Shown here: positions 25,497-34,703 of the stretch, piece by piece
Position numbering within the stretch: the stretch's first letter is position 1
Layout: every line of letters starts with the position of its first letter
Source of the DNA: Bacillota bacterium
Lineage (GTDB): Bacteria > Bacillota > Clostridia > Oscillospirales > Oscillospiraceae
DNA length: 56,521 bases
NCBI GenBank assembly: GCA_029224785.1
Contig: JAQXVF010000028.1
Coordinates: 1 to 56,521, forward strand
Direction: 5' to 3'
Program-made: the position numbers and the translations under genes
The notes under the pieces: model-generated
Database searches by the model: none
What the model was told of the DNA's origin: nothing
The model's input: only the letters and a program-made list of their open reading frames with translations

Positions 25497-26990
25497 ATGT
25501 CTGCGAAAACAAGCAATCGCAAGATTACAAACAAAGACATCTACACAATCATCGGCACGCTAATCATTTATGGCTTCGGCTATATCTGTCCCGCATTTGG
25601 CGGAATCACTCCTTTGGGCATGAAGATGCTGGGCGTTCTCATCGGCCTGATCTTCATGACCTGCGCTGGCTGTAACATCATCGTCAGCTCCCTCATCGCC
25701 CTGATGGCCTTCGTTATCCACGGCTATTACAATGCAGCTACCCTGGTTTCCACCTGGGTCGGCTCCACCACAACCTTCCAGATCATCTTCTGCGGCGCTC
25801 TGTGTGTTGCTCTGAGAAAGAGCGGCGTTATGGACGTCATCTCCAAGAAGATGCTCATGAGCAAGGTCTGCAAGGGTCGTCCCTTCATGCTGATGTTCAT
25901 GATCATGCTGGCTGGCTTCATCACCTCTATTTTCATCGCCGGCGCACCTTTCTTCCTGCTGTTCTTCACCCTGATGGATTCCATTCTGGAAGTTTCCGGC
26001 TTCAAGAAGGATGATCCCTTCTATCCCATGGCTCTGCTGGCAATCTACGTATCTGCTTACGGCGGATTCCTCTTCCCCTGGAAGGGTGCCATGGCTGTTA
26101 CCGTCGGTATGTTCAACTCCGTTCTGGAGCCCTTCGGCATGGCCTTTGATTCCAACCTGTACATGCTGATTCAGATCGTTACCTGGGTTGGCTTCGATGT
26201 GATTTTCGTCCTCGCCCTGAAATTCATCTTCCGTGCTGACCTGAGAAAGATGGAATCTCTGGATATCTCCAAGATCGAGTCTCTGCAGAAGATTCCCGAT
26301 AAGCTGGACTTCAACATGAAGGTCTCCCTGTACTCCCTGCTGTTCTGCGTTGCTTACATCATCATCACCAGCTTCCTGCCCAAGACCATGCCCGGCTACG
26401 GTGTGATCACCTCTCTGGGCGCTCCTCTGATCTGGCTGGTGCCTCTGTCCCTGTTCTCCATCCTCCGTAAGGATGGCAAGCCCATCATGAACGTTGCCGC
26501 TCTGGCACAGGAATCCTCCCTGTGGATGATGATTGCTCTGGTCGGCTCTCTGACCATGCTTGGTAAGGTCACCACCGATCCCGAGCTGGGCATCCGCGGC
26601 TGGATGGTTCAGCTCTTCACTCCTCTGTTCGGCAACATGGGCATTCCTGCTCTGCTGCTCCTCGTGGTCGTATTTACCACCGTCGTTACTCAGGTTATCA
26701 ACGGTCAGGTTCTGACCATGGGTCTTACCCCGGTTATCGGTCCCATCATCTGCACCATGGTGCTGGAGCAGGGCGTTGCCGCTAACCCCACTGTTGCACT
26801 GACCGTTCTGAGCCAGTCCGCAACCGTCGCCTTCCTGACCGTTTCCGGCTCCGTAAGCGCTGCTTACCTGCTGAACCGTAAGGAAATCACCCAGAAGTTC
26901 ATCTTCACCAAAGGTGTTGCGGTCCTGTCTATCTTCATGGTATGGCAGTATGTCGTCGCAATCCTTATGAACTATCTGTTTGCCCTGTAA
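25497..26990 (+). CDS. Anion permease of the ion-transporter (SLC13/ArsB-like) superfamily
   Basis: A 497-residue membrane protein with 11-13 helices. Its two-half arrangement and inward hairpins (FIAGAPFFLLFFTLMDSILE; VVTQVINGQVLTMGLTPVIG; LSQSATVAFLTVSGSVSAAY) recall dicarboxylate and citrate transporters of the IT superfamily. I assign the superfamily with moderate confidence and no substrate. Codon choice differs from most of the window (many GTT, GCT, TCT and CGT codons), suggesting strong expression or a different history. It starts an operon with two FAD oxidoreductases and probably imports their substrate. Confidence 0.65.
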   Translation: MSAKTSNRKITNKDIYTIIGTLIIYGFGYICPAFGGITPLGMKMLGVLIGLIFMTCAGCNIIVSSLIALMAFVIHGYYNAATLVSTWVGSTTTFQIIFCGALCVALRKSGVMDVISKKMLMSKVCKGRPFMLMFMIMLAGFITSIFIAGAPFFLLFFTLMDSILEVSGFKKDDPFYPMALLAIYVSAYGGFLFPWKGAMAVTVGMFNSVLEPFGMAFDSNLYMLIQIVTWVGFDVIFVLALKFIFRADLRKMESLDISKIESLQKIPDKLDFNMKVSLYSLLFCVAYIIITSFLPKTMPGYGVITSLGAPLIWLVPLSLFSILRKDGKPIMNVAALAQESSLWMMIALVGSLTMLGKVTTDPELGIRGWMVQLFTPLFGNMGIPALLLLVVVFTTVVTQVINGQVLTMGLTPVIGPIICTMVLEQGVAANPTVALTVLSQSATVAFLTVSGSVSAAYLLNRKEITQKFIFTKGVAVLSIFMVWQYVVAILMNYLFAL

Positions 26991-27004
26991 TATCTATCAA
27001 TTCT

Positions 27005-27037
27005 TCAGCCGGCATACCGATTTCGGCATGCCGGCTG
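27005..27037 (+). promoter_or_regulatory. Intercistronic hairpin between permease and first FAD oxidoreductase
   Basis: TCAGCCGGCAT and ATGCCGGCTGA arms with a short interior, one mismatch, and no T run after it. This suits mRNA stabilisation or differential expression better than termination. Confidence 0.55.
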
Positions 27038-27073
27038 AATCTTTCAAAAGCCAATAGAAAGGATGCTACGCAA

Positions 27074-28579
27074 ATGGAATATCAAACCTATACTGAGCCG
27101 TCAAATGTGCTGAAGGTATTTGACACCTGCGATGTTCTCGTCGTCGGAAGCGGTGCCGCAGGCCATTCTGCCGCCATTGCCGCCGCCCGTGCCGGCTGTA
27201 AGAACATCATCGTCATGGAGCGCTACGGCTACTCCGGCGGCGATGTCACCGGCGGCTACGTGCTGATGGTTCCCAAGCTGTCCTGGTATGGTCAGAGCTA
27301 TGTCCGCGGTCTGCAGGAAGAATGGTTCTCCCGTCTGGATGCCATTCCCGAGTCCTACATTGGGCCCCGCCTGGACGAAATCGGCGACACCGACCCCGCC
27401 AAGATCAACATCTGGAACTCCGTCCACGGCTGCGTCAGCGAAAGCGAGCCCAAGCGTCTGGTCCGGGCCCTGTACTATGAGCCCAACCAGCTCAAGATCG
27501 AGATGGATAAGATGCTTCTGGAGCATCGGGATTCCATCCGGGTGCTGTACCATAGCTGGGGCACCAAGCCCATCGTAGAGGACAACAAGGTCAAGGGCGT
27601 CATCTTTGAGAGCAAGGAAGGACGTCAGGTCATCCTGGCCAAGGTGGTCATTGATGCCACCGGTGACGGCGACCTGTTCCGTCAGGTGGGCACCGACTAC
27701 CGCCGTCTGGCCGACTCCAACTGCCGCTGCAGCACCACCGCTCTGGTGTGGCGTATGGGCGGAGTGGATCATGAGCGCTACTACGAGTGGAAAAAGGCCA
27801 ACCCCGAGGCCAACAAGGCCATGATGGCCGGCCTGGCGAAGATCACCGGCTTCCGCATTGCCGGCTTCCCCCAGAGTCCCACCAGCATCTACTGGATGAA
27901 CAACTGGCATGCCAACCGGGACTGCTCCACCATCAAGGACTCCACCGAGACCGAGATGAACACCCGCAACACCATCCGGGACGTCATCGCATACTACAAG
28001 GAGTGCTGCCCTGTTGCCTTCAAGAATGCCTATCTGTATGACATCGCTCCCCAGCTCGGCACCCGCTGCAGCAACCGTCTCCAGGGCGAGCACGTGATGA
28101 CCGTTCAGGACTTCGCCTTTGCTCCCAAGTTTGACGACGTCATCGCCTGGCATTCCACCATCTGCATGATCAACGACTGCGCCCCCATCGAGATCCCCTA
28201 CCGGGCTATGGTTCCCAAGGGCGTCGACAATCTGCTGTGCCCCGGCCGTCACATCTCCGCCGACGATGTGGCCATTGACTGGGTGAACCTGATTCCCCAG
28301 TGCGTGGGCACCGGTCAGGCCGCCGGCGTTGCCGCCGCTGTTGCCGTGGCTGACGGCTCCACCACCCGCACCGTGGACATCCGCAAGGTGCAGAACATCC
28401 TGATCGATCAGAATGTGCCGCTGCCTCGGAATGACCGCGTTGACAAGGCCCTGACCGAGTGCTGTGAGGAGCATCAGTACGGCCTGTACACCGATCTGGC
28501 AAAGAAGGCCCAGGCGGAAGCCGCCTCTCTGAAGTCCTACCGCCAGTCCGATATTGCCGGTTTCAAAACCAAAGTCTAA
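27074..28579 (+). CDS. FAD-dependent oxidoreductase, paralogue 1
   Basis: A 501-residue soluble flavoprotein of the FAD_oxidored type. The dinucleotide-binding motif VLVVGSGAAGHSAAIAAARA lies at residues ~20-39, followed by ERYGYSGGDVTGGYV. VVIDATGDGD near 197 is the second FAD-contacting motif, and GTGQAAGVAAAVAV near the C-terminus closes the FAD site. There is no signal peptide or heme or cluster motif, so it is cytoplasmic. The start follows AAAGGA at 10 bases. Its neighbour is a close paralogue (roughly 70% identical by eye), so they are likely a tandem duplication with diverged substrate sites or two subunits of one enzyme. The substrate is not identifiable. Confidence 0.8.
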   Translation: MEYQTYTEPSNVLKVFDTCDVLVVGSGAAGHSAAIAAARAGCKNIIVMERYGYSGGDVTGGYVLMVPKLSWYGQSYVRGLQEEWFSRLDAIPESYIGPRLDEIGDTDPAKINIWNSVHGCVSESEPKRLVRALYYEPNQLKIEMDKMLLEHRDSIRVLYHSWGTKPIVEDNKVKGVIFESKEGRQVILAKVVIDATGDGDLFRQVGTDYRRLADSNCRCSTTALVWRMGGVDHERYYEWKKANPEANKAMMAGLAKITGFRIAGFPQSPTSIYWMNNWHANRDCSTIKDSTETEMNTRNTIRDVIAYYKECCPVAFKNAYLYDIAPQLGTRCSNRLQGEHVMTVQDFAFAPKFDDVIAWHSTICMINDCAPIEIPYRAMVPKGVDNLLCPGRHISADDVAIDWVNLIPQCVGTGQAAGVAAAVAVADGSTTRTVDIRKVQNILIDQNVPLPRNDRVDKALTECCEEHQYGLYTDLAKKAQAEAASLKSYRQSDIAGFKTKV

Positions 28580-28598
28580 CAGTAAGGGAGAACCAAAC

Positions 28599-30119
28599 AT
28601 GAGTACTGCATTTTATCACGAACCCGCGTCCGACATTCCCGTATATGCGGAATGTGACATCCTCGTCGTTGGCGGCGGTGCTGCCGGCCACGCTGCAGCC
28701 CTGTCCGCAGCCCGTGCAGGCGCCAAGAACATCATCCTCATGGAGCGCTACGGCTACATGGGCGGCGATGCCACCGGCGGCTACGTCATCATGGTGCCCA
28801 ACCTGAGCTGGTACGACAAGTCCTTCGTCCGGGGCGTTCAGGAAGAGTGGTTTACCCGCCTGAACAAGATCCCCCAGGCTGTGAAGGCCCCCTCTCTGGA
28901 TCAGATCGGCGGCACCGATCCTGCACTTCTGAATGTCTGGCGCGGCATGCATGACTGCGTCAGCCGCGGCGGCTTCGGCGGAGCCAAGCCCTCCTGCCTG
29001 GTCCGCGCCGTGTATTTTGAGCCCAACGAGCTGAAGATCGAGATGGACAAGATGCTCTACGAGCACCGGGACGCCATCCAGGTCTGCTATCATAGCTGGG
29101 TGACCCGGGCCATCGTGGAAGACGGCACCATCAAGGGCGTCATTTTCGAGAGCAAGGAAGGCCGGAAGGCCATCATGGCTAAGGTTGTCATCGATGCCAC
29201 CGGTGACGGCGACATCTACGCCAATGCCGGCGCCCCCTACGCAAGCCTGGCCGACGGCCAGTGCCGTTCCAACACCACCGCTCTGGTTTGGCGTATGGGC
29301 GGCATCGACTGGAACGAGTACATCGAGTGGCAGAAAGCCAACCCCGAGGCAGCCGCTGCTCTGCGTGTGGGTATGCAGAAGACCGCCGGCTTCCGGATTG
29401 CCGCTCTTCCCTCCAGCCACGATGACATCTGCTGGATGAACAACTGGCATGCCAACCGGGACTGCACCGTGATCCAGGACCAGTCCTTCACCGAAATCAA
29501 GACCCGCCTGACCATCCACGACGTGATGAACTACATGAAGGAAGTCGTTCCTGTGGCCTTCAAGAACGCCTACCTGTACGACATCGCTCCCCAGCTGGGC
29601 ACCCGCTGCAGCCGCCGCCTGAAGGGCGAATACATCATGACCGCCAACGACTTCGCCTTTGCCAACAAGCATGACGACGTCATCGCCTGGCATTCCACCA
29701 TCTGCCAGATCAACGACTGCGGTCCTGTGGAGATCCCCTACCGGGCAATCCTGCCTCAGAAGATCGAAAATCTGCTGGCACCCGGCCGTCATCTGTCCGC
29801 TGACAACGTGGCCATCGACTGGCTGAACCTGATCCCCCAGTGCGTGGGCACCGGTCAGGCTGCCGGCGTTGCCGCTGCCGTTGCCGTGGAGGAGGGCACC
29901 ACCACCCACGGTGTCAACATCCGCAAGGTGCAGGACATTCTGGTGGACCAGGATGTGCCCCTGCCCAGAAACGAAAAGTTTGCCGCCAAGGATCCCACTT
30001 ACCAGGAGTGCGTAGAGGCCCACGAGTACGGCCTGTACACCGATCTGGCAAAGGAAGCCAAGAAGGCAAGAGAATCCCAGGGCGAGAGCGAAAAGCTGAA
30101 GGCTTTCCGCCAGTGGTAA
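28599..30119 (+). CDS. FAD-dependent oxidoreductase, paralogue 2
   Basis: A 506-residue paralogue of the preceding gene, 19 bp downstream. It keeps every FAD motif: ILVVGGGAAGHAAALSAARA, ERYGYMGGDATGGYV, VVIDATGDGD and GTGQAAGVAAAVAV. Segments such as WMNNWHANRDC, FKNAYLYDIAPQLGTRCS and VAIDWLNLIPQCVGTG are nearly identical between copies. Differences concentrate in the region 90-130, where this copy has GMHDCVSRGGFGGAKPSC with four extra residues, and in the 240-300 segment, so those may set specificity. The last residues SEKLKAFRQW end close to a strong terminator. Confidence 0.8.
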   Translation: MSTAFYHEPASDIPVYAECDILVVGGGAAGHAAALSAARAGAKNIILMERYGYMGGDATGGYVIMVPNLSWYDKSFVRGVQEEWFTRLNKIPQAVKAPSLDQIGGTDPALLNVWRGMHDCVSRGGFGGAKPSCLVRAVYFEPNELKIEMDKMLYEHRDAIQVCYHSWVTRAIVEDGTIKGVIFESKEGRKAIMAKVVIDATGDGDIYANAGAPYASLADGQCRSNTTALVWRMGGIDWNEYIEWQKANPEAAAALRVGMQKTAGFRIAALPSSHDDICWMNNWHANRDCTVIQDQSFTEIKTRLTIHDVMNYMKEVVPVAFKNAYLYDIAPQLGTRCSRRLKGEYIMTANDFAFANKHDDVIAWHSTICQINDCGPVEIPYRAILPQKIENLLAPGRHLSADNVAIDWLNLIPQCVGTGQAAGVAAAVAVEEGTTTHGVNIRKVQDILVDQDVPLPRNEKFAAKDPTYQECVEAHEYGLYTDLAKEAKKARESQGESEKLKAFRQW

Positions 30120-30128
30120 AGGAAAACT

Positions 30129-30157
30129 CCGGCAGGGCGTTTGCCCTGCCGGTTTTT
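30129..30157 (+). terminator. Terminator of the permease/FAD oxidoreductase operon
   Basis: Perfect 10-bp stem CCGGCAGGGC / GCCCTGCCGG, loop GTTT, then TTTTT. Confidence 0.9.
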
Positions 30158-30179
30158 CTGCTCTGAACGATGTATGCCG

Positions 30180-30212
30180 AAAAAGGCCCCGGCAGGGTAT
30201 CCTGCCGGGGCC
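30180..30212 (-). terminator. Terminator of the MFS gene
   Basis: Perfect 12-bp stem GGCCCCGGCAGG / CCTGCCGGGGCC with loop GTAT. On the minus strand it is followed by TTTTT. It shares the GGCAGGG core with the adjacent plus-strand terminator. Confidence 0.88.
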
Positions 30213-30227
30213 AAATCGTTTTGGGAA

Positions 30228-31400
30228 TCAGGCGGCATCGCCGTACTTTTTCACATCGTAATTGTACTTCAGGAAGAAAATCAGGCTGGCGCCCACCAGC
30301 AGCACCACCGCATAGCCGTAGAACAGATTGGTGTAACCGAATCTCTCTACCACAAATCCTCCAATGACCGGAGCCACCGCGTTTCCGATATCCTGGCCGA
30401 TATAGCAGGTGCTGCTGACCACGCCTGCCTTCTCTCTGCCGATCTGACGCAGGCAGGTGGACTGGATTCCGGGCTGACCGGAGCCCTGTCCGACTGCCTT
30501 CAAAATGGCTGCCAGGATCACCATCCACAGTGCCGTTGCGCTTCCCAGGACGAAATAGGCTGCAGAGGACAGCACGATCGCCGGGTACAGAACGAACCGC
30601 AGGCCCTTTTTGTCCACCAGCTTGCCGGAGAAGGGACGTACAACCACCATGGCGATGGAATAAGCCGTGAAGAACAGGCCGATGTTGGCGATCCCTCTCG
30701 CATCTCCGAACAGCACCAGCATATTGCTTGCCAGACCATTGCCGGCACTGAACAGGCACATGATGGCGGCATAGGGCAGGATCCGCAGGGAGATCAGGCT
30801 GTTGATATCCAGCTTTCGGGACTTGTCCGACACAGGATGCTCGTAATGCATCATCAAAATGATCAAAACGCCCACCACGCAGACGGCTGCCGCCACTGCA
30901 AAGCAGGCCGCATATCCGGTCTTCTCCACCAGTGCGATACCGATATTGGGGCCCAGCGCCTGGGAAACGATGGTTCCCAGCGCCATCCAGCCCATACCCT
31001 CTCCCAGGCGGTCCTTGGGGATGTACATGGTGTTGAACGCCATCATTGCCACGCTGTTAAAGGAGAACGCAATGCCATGCAGAATCCGAATTGCCACCAG
31101 CGTAGTCACCGTCTTTGCCCCGGACATCAGCAGCAGGCAGACTGCAATGGCCAGATTGGAGATCAGAATGATTTTCTTTCGGTTGAACCGGTCGCTGAGC
31201 AGGCCGGCAAAGGGCCGCAGGAACAATGCCGACCAGGACATCAGCGAGGCGATCGTCGTTGCAATGGATAGCTGTGCACCCAGGCTGATGGCAAACTTGG
31301 ACACCAGCGGTGTCACCATCTGAGTGGCGGAATTGATGACCGTACTCAGAATCAAGATCATGATATAGGACTTGTTCCAGAGTTTTGTTTCTTCGTGCAT
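30228..31400 (-). CDS. MFS transporter
   Basis: A 390-residue major facilitator with 12 helices. The loop 2-3 signature is GLLSDRFNRKKIILI, and the equivalent loop in the second half is FSGKLVDKKGLRFVLY. The overall pattern is like small drug/metabolite exporters. It is convergent with the FAD oxidoreductase operon, so functional coupling is possible but not shown. AAGGAAG precedes the ATG at 31400; a frame 14 residues longer lacks a ribosome site. Confidence 0.88.
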   Translation of the reverse strand: MHEETKLWNKSYIMILILSTVINSATQMVTPLVSKFAISLGAQLSIATTIASLMSWSALFLRPFAGLLSDRFNRKKIILISNLAIAVCLLLMSGAKTVTTLVAIRILHGIAFSFNSVAMMAFNTMYIPKDRLGEGMGWMALGTIVSQALGPNIGIALVEKTGYAACFAVAAAVCVVGVLIILMMHYEHPVSDKSRKLDINSLISLRILPYAAIMCLFSAGNGLASNMLVLFGDARGIANIGLFFTAYSIAMVVVRPFSGKLVDKKGLRFVLYPAIVLSSAAYFVLGSATALWMVILAAILKAVGQGSGQPGIQSTCLRQIGREKAGVVSSTCYIGQDIGNAVAPVIGGFVVERFGYTNLFYGYAVVLLVGASLIFFLKYNYDVKKYGDAA

Positions 31401-31450
31401 ATGAACTTCCTTTCCCGATTCTATCTGTCTTTTGAAATACATTCCGTGTT

Positions 31451-31479
31451 ATTTTATCATACCGTTCCAAAAAGCACAA
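31451..31479 (-). promoter_or_regulatory. Promoter of the MFS gene
   Basis: Minus strand TTGTGC (31474-31479), 17-base spacer with TG before the -10, TAAAAT (31451-31456). Confidence 0.65.
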
Positions 31480-31504
31480 GAGCAAAATCGTTCTTTTTAT
31501 ACCG

Positions 31505-31530
31505 AAAAAAGGGAGCGCGTCTGCGCTCCC
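31505..31530 (-). terminator. Terminator of the GGDEF/HD-GYP gene
   Basis: Perfect 8-bp GC-rich stem GGGAGCGC / GCGCTCCC, loop GTCT, then T6 on the minus strand. Confidence 0.88.
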
Positions 31531-31546
31531 CTTCTGTATGGAGCCC

Positions 31547-34519
31547 TTATTCCTCCGCAATCGTCAGACGTCCCCGACCGTTTTCCTTGGACTGGTACAA
31601 CGCCTGGTCCGCACGGACGTAGAGCTGCCGGAAGGTGTTGGTCGTTTCGTTGGAGATCGCGGCACCCATGGACACGCCGAGATCCGGATTCTGGCTCTTC
31701 ACCGTCAGCATCAGATTGTCATAGATCTGCCGGATACGGCTGAGGATCACGGTTTCTTCGGCATTCTTCCCGAAAAACAGTGCCGCAGAAAACTCGTCGC
31801 CGCCCATTCTGGAGCACAGGTCCCCATCCCGAAGCGAACCCTGCAGGGCCTGGGCCAGCAGCACCAGGAATTCGTCTCCGGCATGATGGCCGTACTGGTC
31901 ATTGTACTCCTTAAAGTGATCCACGTCCAGCATCAGCATAATCACCTGGTACTCATTCTGCAGCAGCCGGTATTCCACATCGTTCTGGAACGCAGAATGG
32001 TTCAGCAGGCCGGTCATGGAGTCTCTGCGGTAGGTGTTTTCCCACTGCTCAAGCTGCCTCTGGGCCTTGTTCTGCTGCTTATCCGCCATCGCCTGGAAAG
32101 AGTGGGTGTGGGTCAGATCCGTAATGATGATCTCCGAACGCATGCCGTTCACGGCGGAATCAAAGTAAAACCGGCCGTAGCAGAATACGAAGATGGTTTT
32201 TCCGCCTTTCTTCCGCAGGCGGTGCTCGAAATACGCCATCTGCTTGGCTGCGAGCTGCTTCTCCACCCCGACGAAATACTCCGAACGGTCCTCCTCCGGA
32301 ATCAGATCCGCCTGGGACAGCAAGCCCGTCGCCACATCCTCCTGAGAATATCCTGTCAGGCCTGCGAAATTCTCATCCGCCCAGATTACCATCCTATCCG
32401 CATTCAGAAGGTAGCGGCTGAAGTGCACCTCGTGGACACTGTCCGTGCCGGAGGTCTTGCGTCGGTTTTCTGCCGACCAGGTCTTATCCTGGTTATGGGA
32501 TACGGCAGGAGGTTCCGCCGTGTCCGGCGTACTCTCTTCCAGCATCTGCAGGAATTCCGATACGATATGGGGATCAAACTGTCCGCCGGCCCCGTTCAGG
32601 ATCTCCTGCCTGGCTTCTGCCTCCGGCATACGCTTGCGGTACGGCCGGTCACTGGTCATGGCATCATAGGCATCCACCACAGCGATCACTCTGGAGAGCA
32701 GTGGGATGCTCTCCCGGCTCAATCCGGCAGGATACCCCCTGCCGTCCCACCGCTCATGGTGATAGCGGATACAATCTGCGATTCCCGTCAGATCCCGGGA
32801 ACTTTTTGCAATCTGGTATCCCTTTTCCGCGTGGGAACGAAGCAGTGTCCACTCCTCATTGGTGAGGTTGCCCTGCTTGTTCAGGATGTCCACCGGCACG
32901 CCGATTTTGCCGATGTCATACAGGAGGCACAGCAGGGAAAGGTCGGAAAGCTGCACATCGGAAATGCCAAGGCGCAGGCCCAGCTCCCGGCACAGCTTCT
33001 GCATTCTCGCATTTCGCTTCTCCGAATTGCCGTCAGATTCCTTCATGGCCCGCATCAGGGATGCAAGGCTCTCGGAACGGGCAGAATTCCGGTCCAGCAG
33101 CTTTTTGTTCCGCATTCCCCGGATTGCCTCCTGAATGGTATCGATGATGGTGCCGTTGCCGGGGTCGCGCGATTGGATTCCGTATTGGAAGTCCCACTCA
33201 AATTCCCGGCGGATCGCATCCAGAGCGTCTTGCAGGTCCTTCGCAGCATCCCCATACACCACCGCCACCAGGTTGGCGTCCATCTCCCGGACATAGTACG
33301 TCTTTTGTGGAAAATGCTTCCGTATGATCAGTGAAAGCTGCTGAATCATCCTGTCGCCGGCTTCCGTTCCCTGAAGCTGGTTCACCGCAGCCAATCCGTT
33401 GATATCGAAAGCCACCACCGTCTCTCGGAAACCGGATTCCGGGTGTTCCTTTACAAAGTGGCAGAAGCCCTCCCAAGTCTGGAAGCCGGTGAGCACATCC
33501 GTCTCCATGGACACATCGGTAAAGACAAACAGCCGTCCCAGCTTTTTCCCCCGTCTGTCCACCAGCATTCGGTTATCGCACCGCAGGGGTCGGTTGATTC
33601 CGTTGCTTCCGGGGAAGCACTGCATGGAAAACCGGTCCTCCGGAAGCATTGCCTTCTCCCGGATGCCGCAGATCCCGGTAAAGGTATCCAGCGCCACTGT
33701 GTTTTGGAAGTCCAGGCCGGTGATCATCTCCTCCGCCCGCCGGTTGTGCAGCACCAGCTTGTCGGAATTGTCGAACAGCATCAGGCCCTGATCCAGGCTC
33801 TCGAATACATCCTTCTTCAGACGGTTCAGCAGTCCCCGCTTGCTGTACAGAAACTCTCCCCAGTACATGAAGAAAAGGCCGATGCTGTATCCCCAGATGG
33901 ACCAGTCCAGTATGTTCACCAGTCCGTCACCCGGAAGGAAGAGGAACAAGGCGTTGATGGCCACCACCAGGATAATGACCGCCACCACCAGGACATAGGG
34001 CAGCCGGTACGCATCCGGTGCGAGCATGCTCTTGCGAATGAGCAGGTACAGCACCGCCACAATGATAAAATAGGTAAACAGCAGGTGGATCCGGTACAGG
34101 AGCATGGGATCATAGCTGTAGCAGACCATTTCCCGTCCCGTAGGAAGATAGTGCATGGCGATCTCAAAGAAGGGATTCACCGCAAAGATCAGGGTCTCTG
34201 CGGCGGCAATGCCTCCGCAGACACGGATCATCTGCTTTTCCCAGCCTGCGATCTGTCCCCTGGTGTTGAGCACCACATAGCTCAGCAGGAACACCAGCAT
34301 CCAGTCAATGGCTGCAAAGTAGATGCTGGAAAACAAAGACATCAGGATCTTTTCCTGGGGCAGAATACTGATGACATAGCTGAAAGACACCAGCGCCGCC
34401 AGAATGCAGGTGATGCCGAAGTATTTGCCTGTTGGCTCCGGCCTGGACAGCGTCTTCCCCGCCAGATACAGATTCGTCAGGGCAACCATACAGGTGATCA
34501 CCGCAAACGCATAAAACAT
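31547..34519 (-). CDS. Membrane GGDEF/HD-GYP signalling protein with PAS domains
   Basis: A 990-residue sensor. Residues 1-225 hold seven or so membrane helices of the 7TM histidine-kinase-sensor type. A PAS-like domain (~235-335) follows, then a degenerate GGDEF domain (~340-490, EMDANL at ~412 where GGDEF belongs), an HD-GYP domain (~500-690), a second PAS (~705-815) and a C-terminal GGDEF domain (~825-990) with intact GGDEF at 906-910. The final domain should make cyclic di-GMP. The HD-GYP keeps YHHERWDGRGYP but has YD at 534-535 in place of the metal-binding HD, so its phosphodiesterase may be inactive or altered. Both enzymatic directions in one chain imply a switch controlled by the sensor domains. 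The gene is a single transcript. Confidence 0.88.
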   Translation of the reverse strand: MFYAFAVITCMVALTNLYLAGKTLSRPEPTGKYFGITCILAALVSFSYVISILPQEKILMSLFSSIYFAAIDWMLVFLLSYVVLNTRGQIAGWEKQMIRVCGGIAAAETLIFAVNPFFEIAMHYLPTGREMVCYSYDPMLLYRIHLLFTYFIIVAVLYLLIRKSMLAPDAYRLPYVLVVAVIILVVAINALFLFLPGDGLVNILDWSIWGYSIGLFFMYWGEFLYSKRGLLNRLKKDVFESLDQGLMLFDNSDKLVLHNRRAEEMITGLDFQNTVALDTFTGICGIREKAMLPEDRFSMQCFPGSNGINRPLRCDNRMLVDRRGKKLGRLFVFTDVSMETDVLTGFQTWEGFCHFVKEHPESGFRETVVAFDINGLAAVNQLQGTEAGDRMIQQLSLIIRKHFPQKTYYVREMDANLVAVVYGDAAKDLQDALDAIRREFEWDFQYGIQSRDPGNGTIIDTIQEAIRGMRNKKLLDRNSARSESLASLMRAMKESDGNSEKRNARMQKLCRELGLRLGISDVQLSDLSLLCLLYDIGKIGVPVDILNKQGNLTNEEWTLLRSHAEKGYQIAKSSRDLTGIADCIRYHHERWDGRGYPAGLSRESIPLLSRVIAVVDAYDAMTSDRPYRKRMPEAEARQEILNGAGGQFDPHIVSEFLQMLEESTPDTAEPPAVSHNQDKTWSAENRRKTSGTDSVHEVHFSRYLLNADRMVIWADENFAGLTGYSQEDVATGLLSQADLIPEEDRSEYFVGVEKQLAAKQMAYFEHRLRKKGGKTIFVFCYGRFYFDSAVNGMRSEIIITDLTHTHSFQAMADKQQNKAQRQLEQWENTYRRDSMTGLLNHSAFQNDVEYRLLQNEYQVIMLMLDVDHFKEYNDQYGHHAGDEFLVLLAQALQGSLRDGDLCSRMGGDEFSAALFFGKNAEETVILSRIRQIYDNLMLTVKSQNPDLGVSMGAAISNETTNTFRQLYVRADQALYQSKENGRGRLTIAEE

Positions 34520-34579
34520 AGAATCCCCCCATACTCCCGCACGGAGAATTTTTGTTGCTTGCTCTTTGGATAATAAACA

Positions 34580-34608
34580 ATTCTATCGGATATTCACGGA
34601 AATAGCAA
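34580..34608 (-). promoter_or_regulatory. Promoter of the GGDEF/HD-GYP gene
   Basis: Minus strand TTGCTA (34603-34608), 17-base spacer, TAGAAT (34580-34585). Confidence 0.6.
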
Positions 34609-34658
34609 GGGTTATTTCGCCGTCTGCCCCCTTTTTCCACATTTTCTGTCAATCTGAC

Positions 34659-34697
34659 AAAAAACGCAGCGGCGGAAGGCCGGAGGCCCGCCGCCGC
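34659..34697 (-). terminator. Terminator of the carboxypeptidase gene
   Basis: Stem GCGGCGG / CCGCCGC with an internal GGCC-rich loop, followed on the minus strand by T6. Confidence 0.8.
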
Positions 34698-34703
34698 ATG
34701 GAA

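Noticed and set aside
27101-30023. Minus-strand frames of ~490 codons opposite the two FAD oxidoreductase genes
   Set aside because: Gly/Val/His-rich shadows; the plus strand carries complete FAD-binding motifs in both copies.
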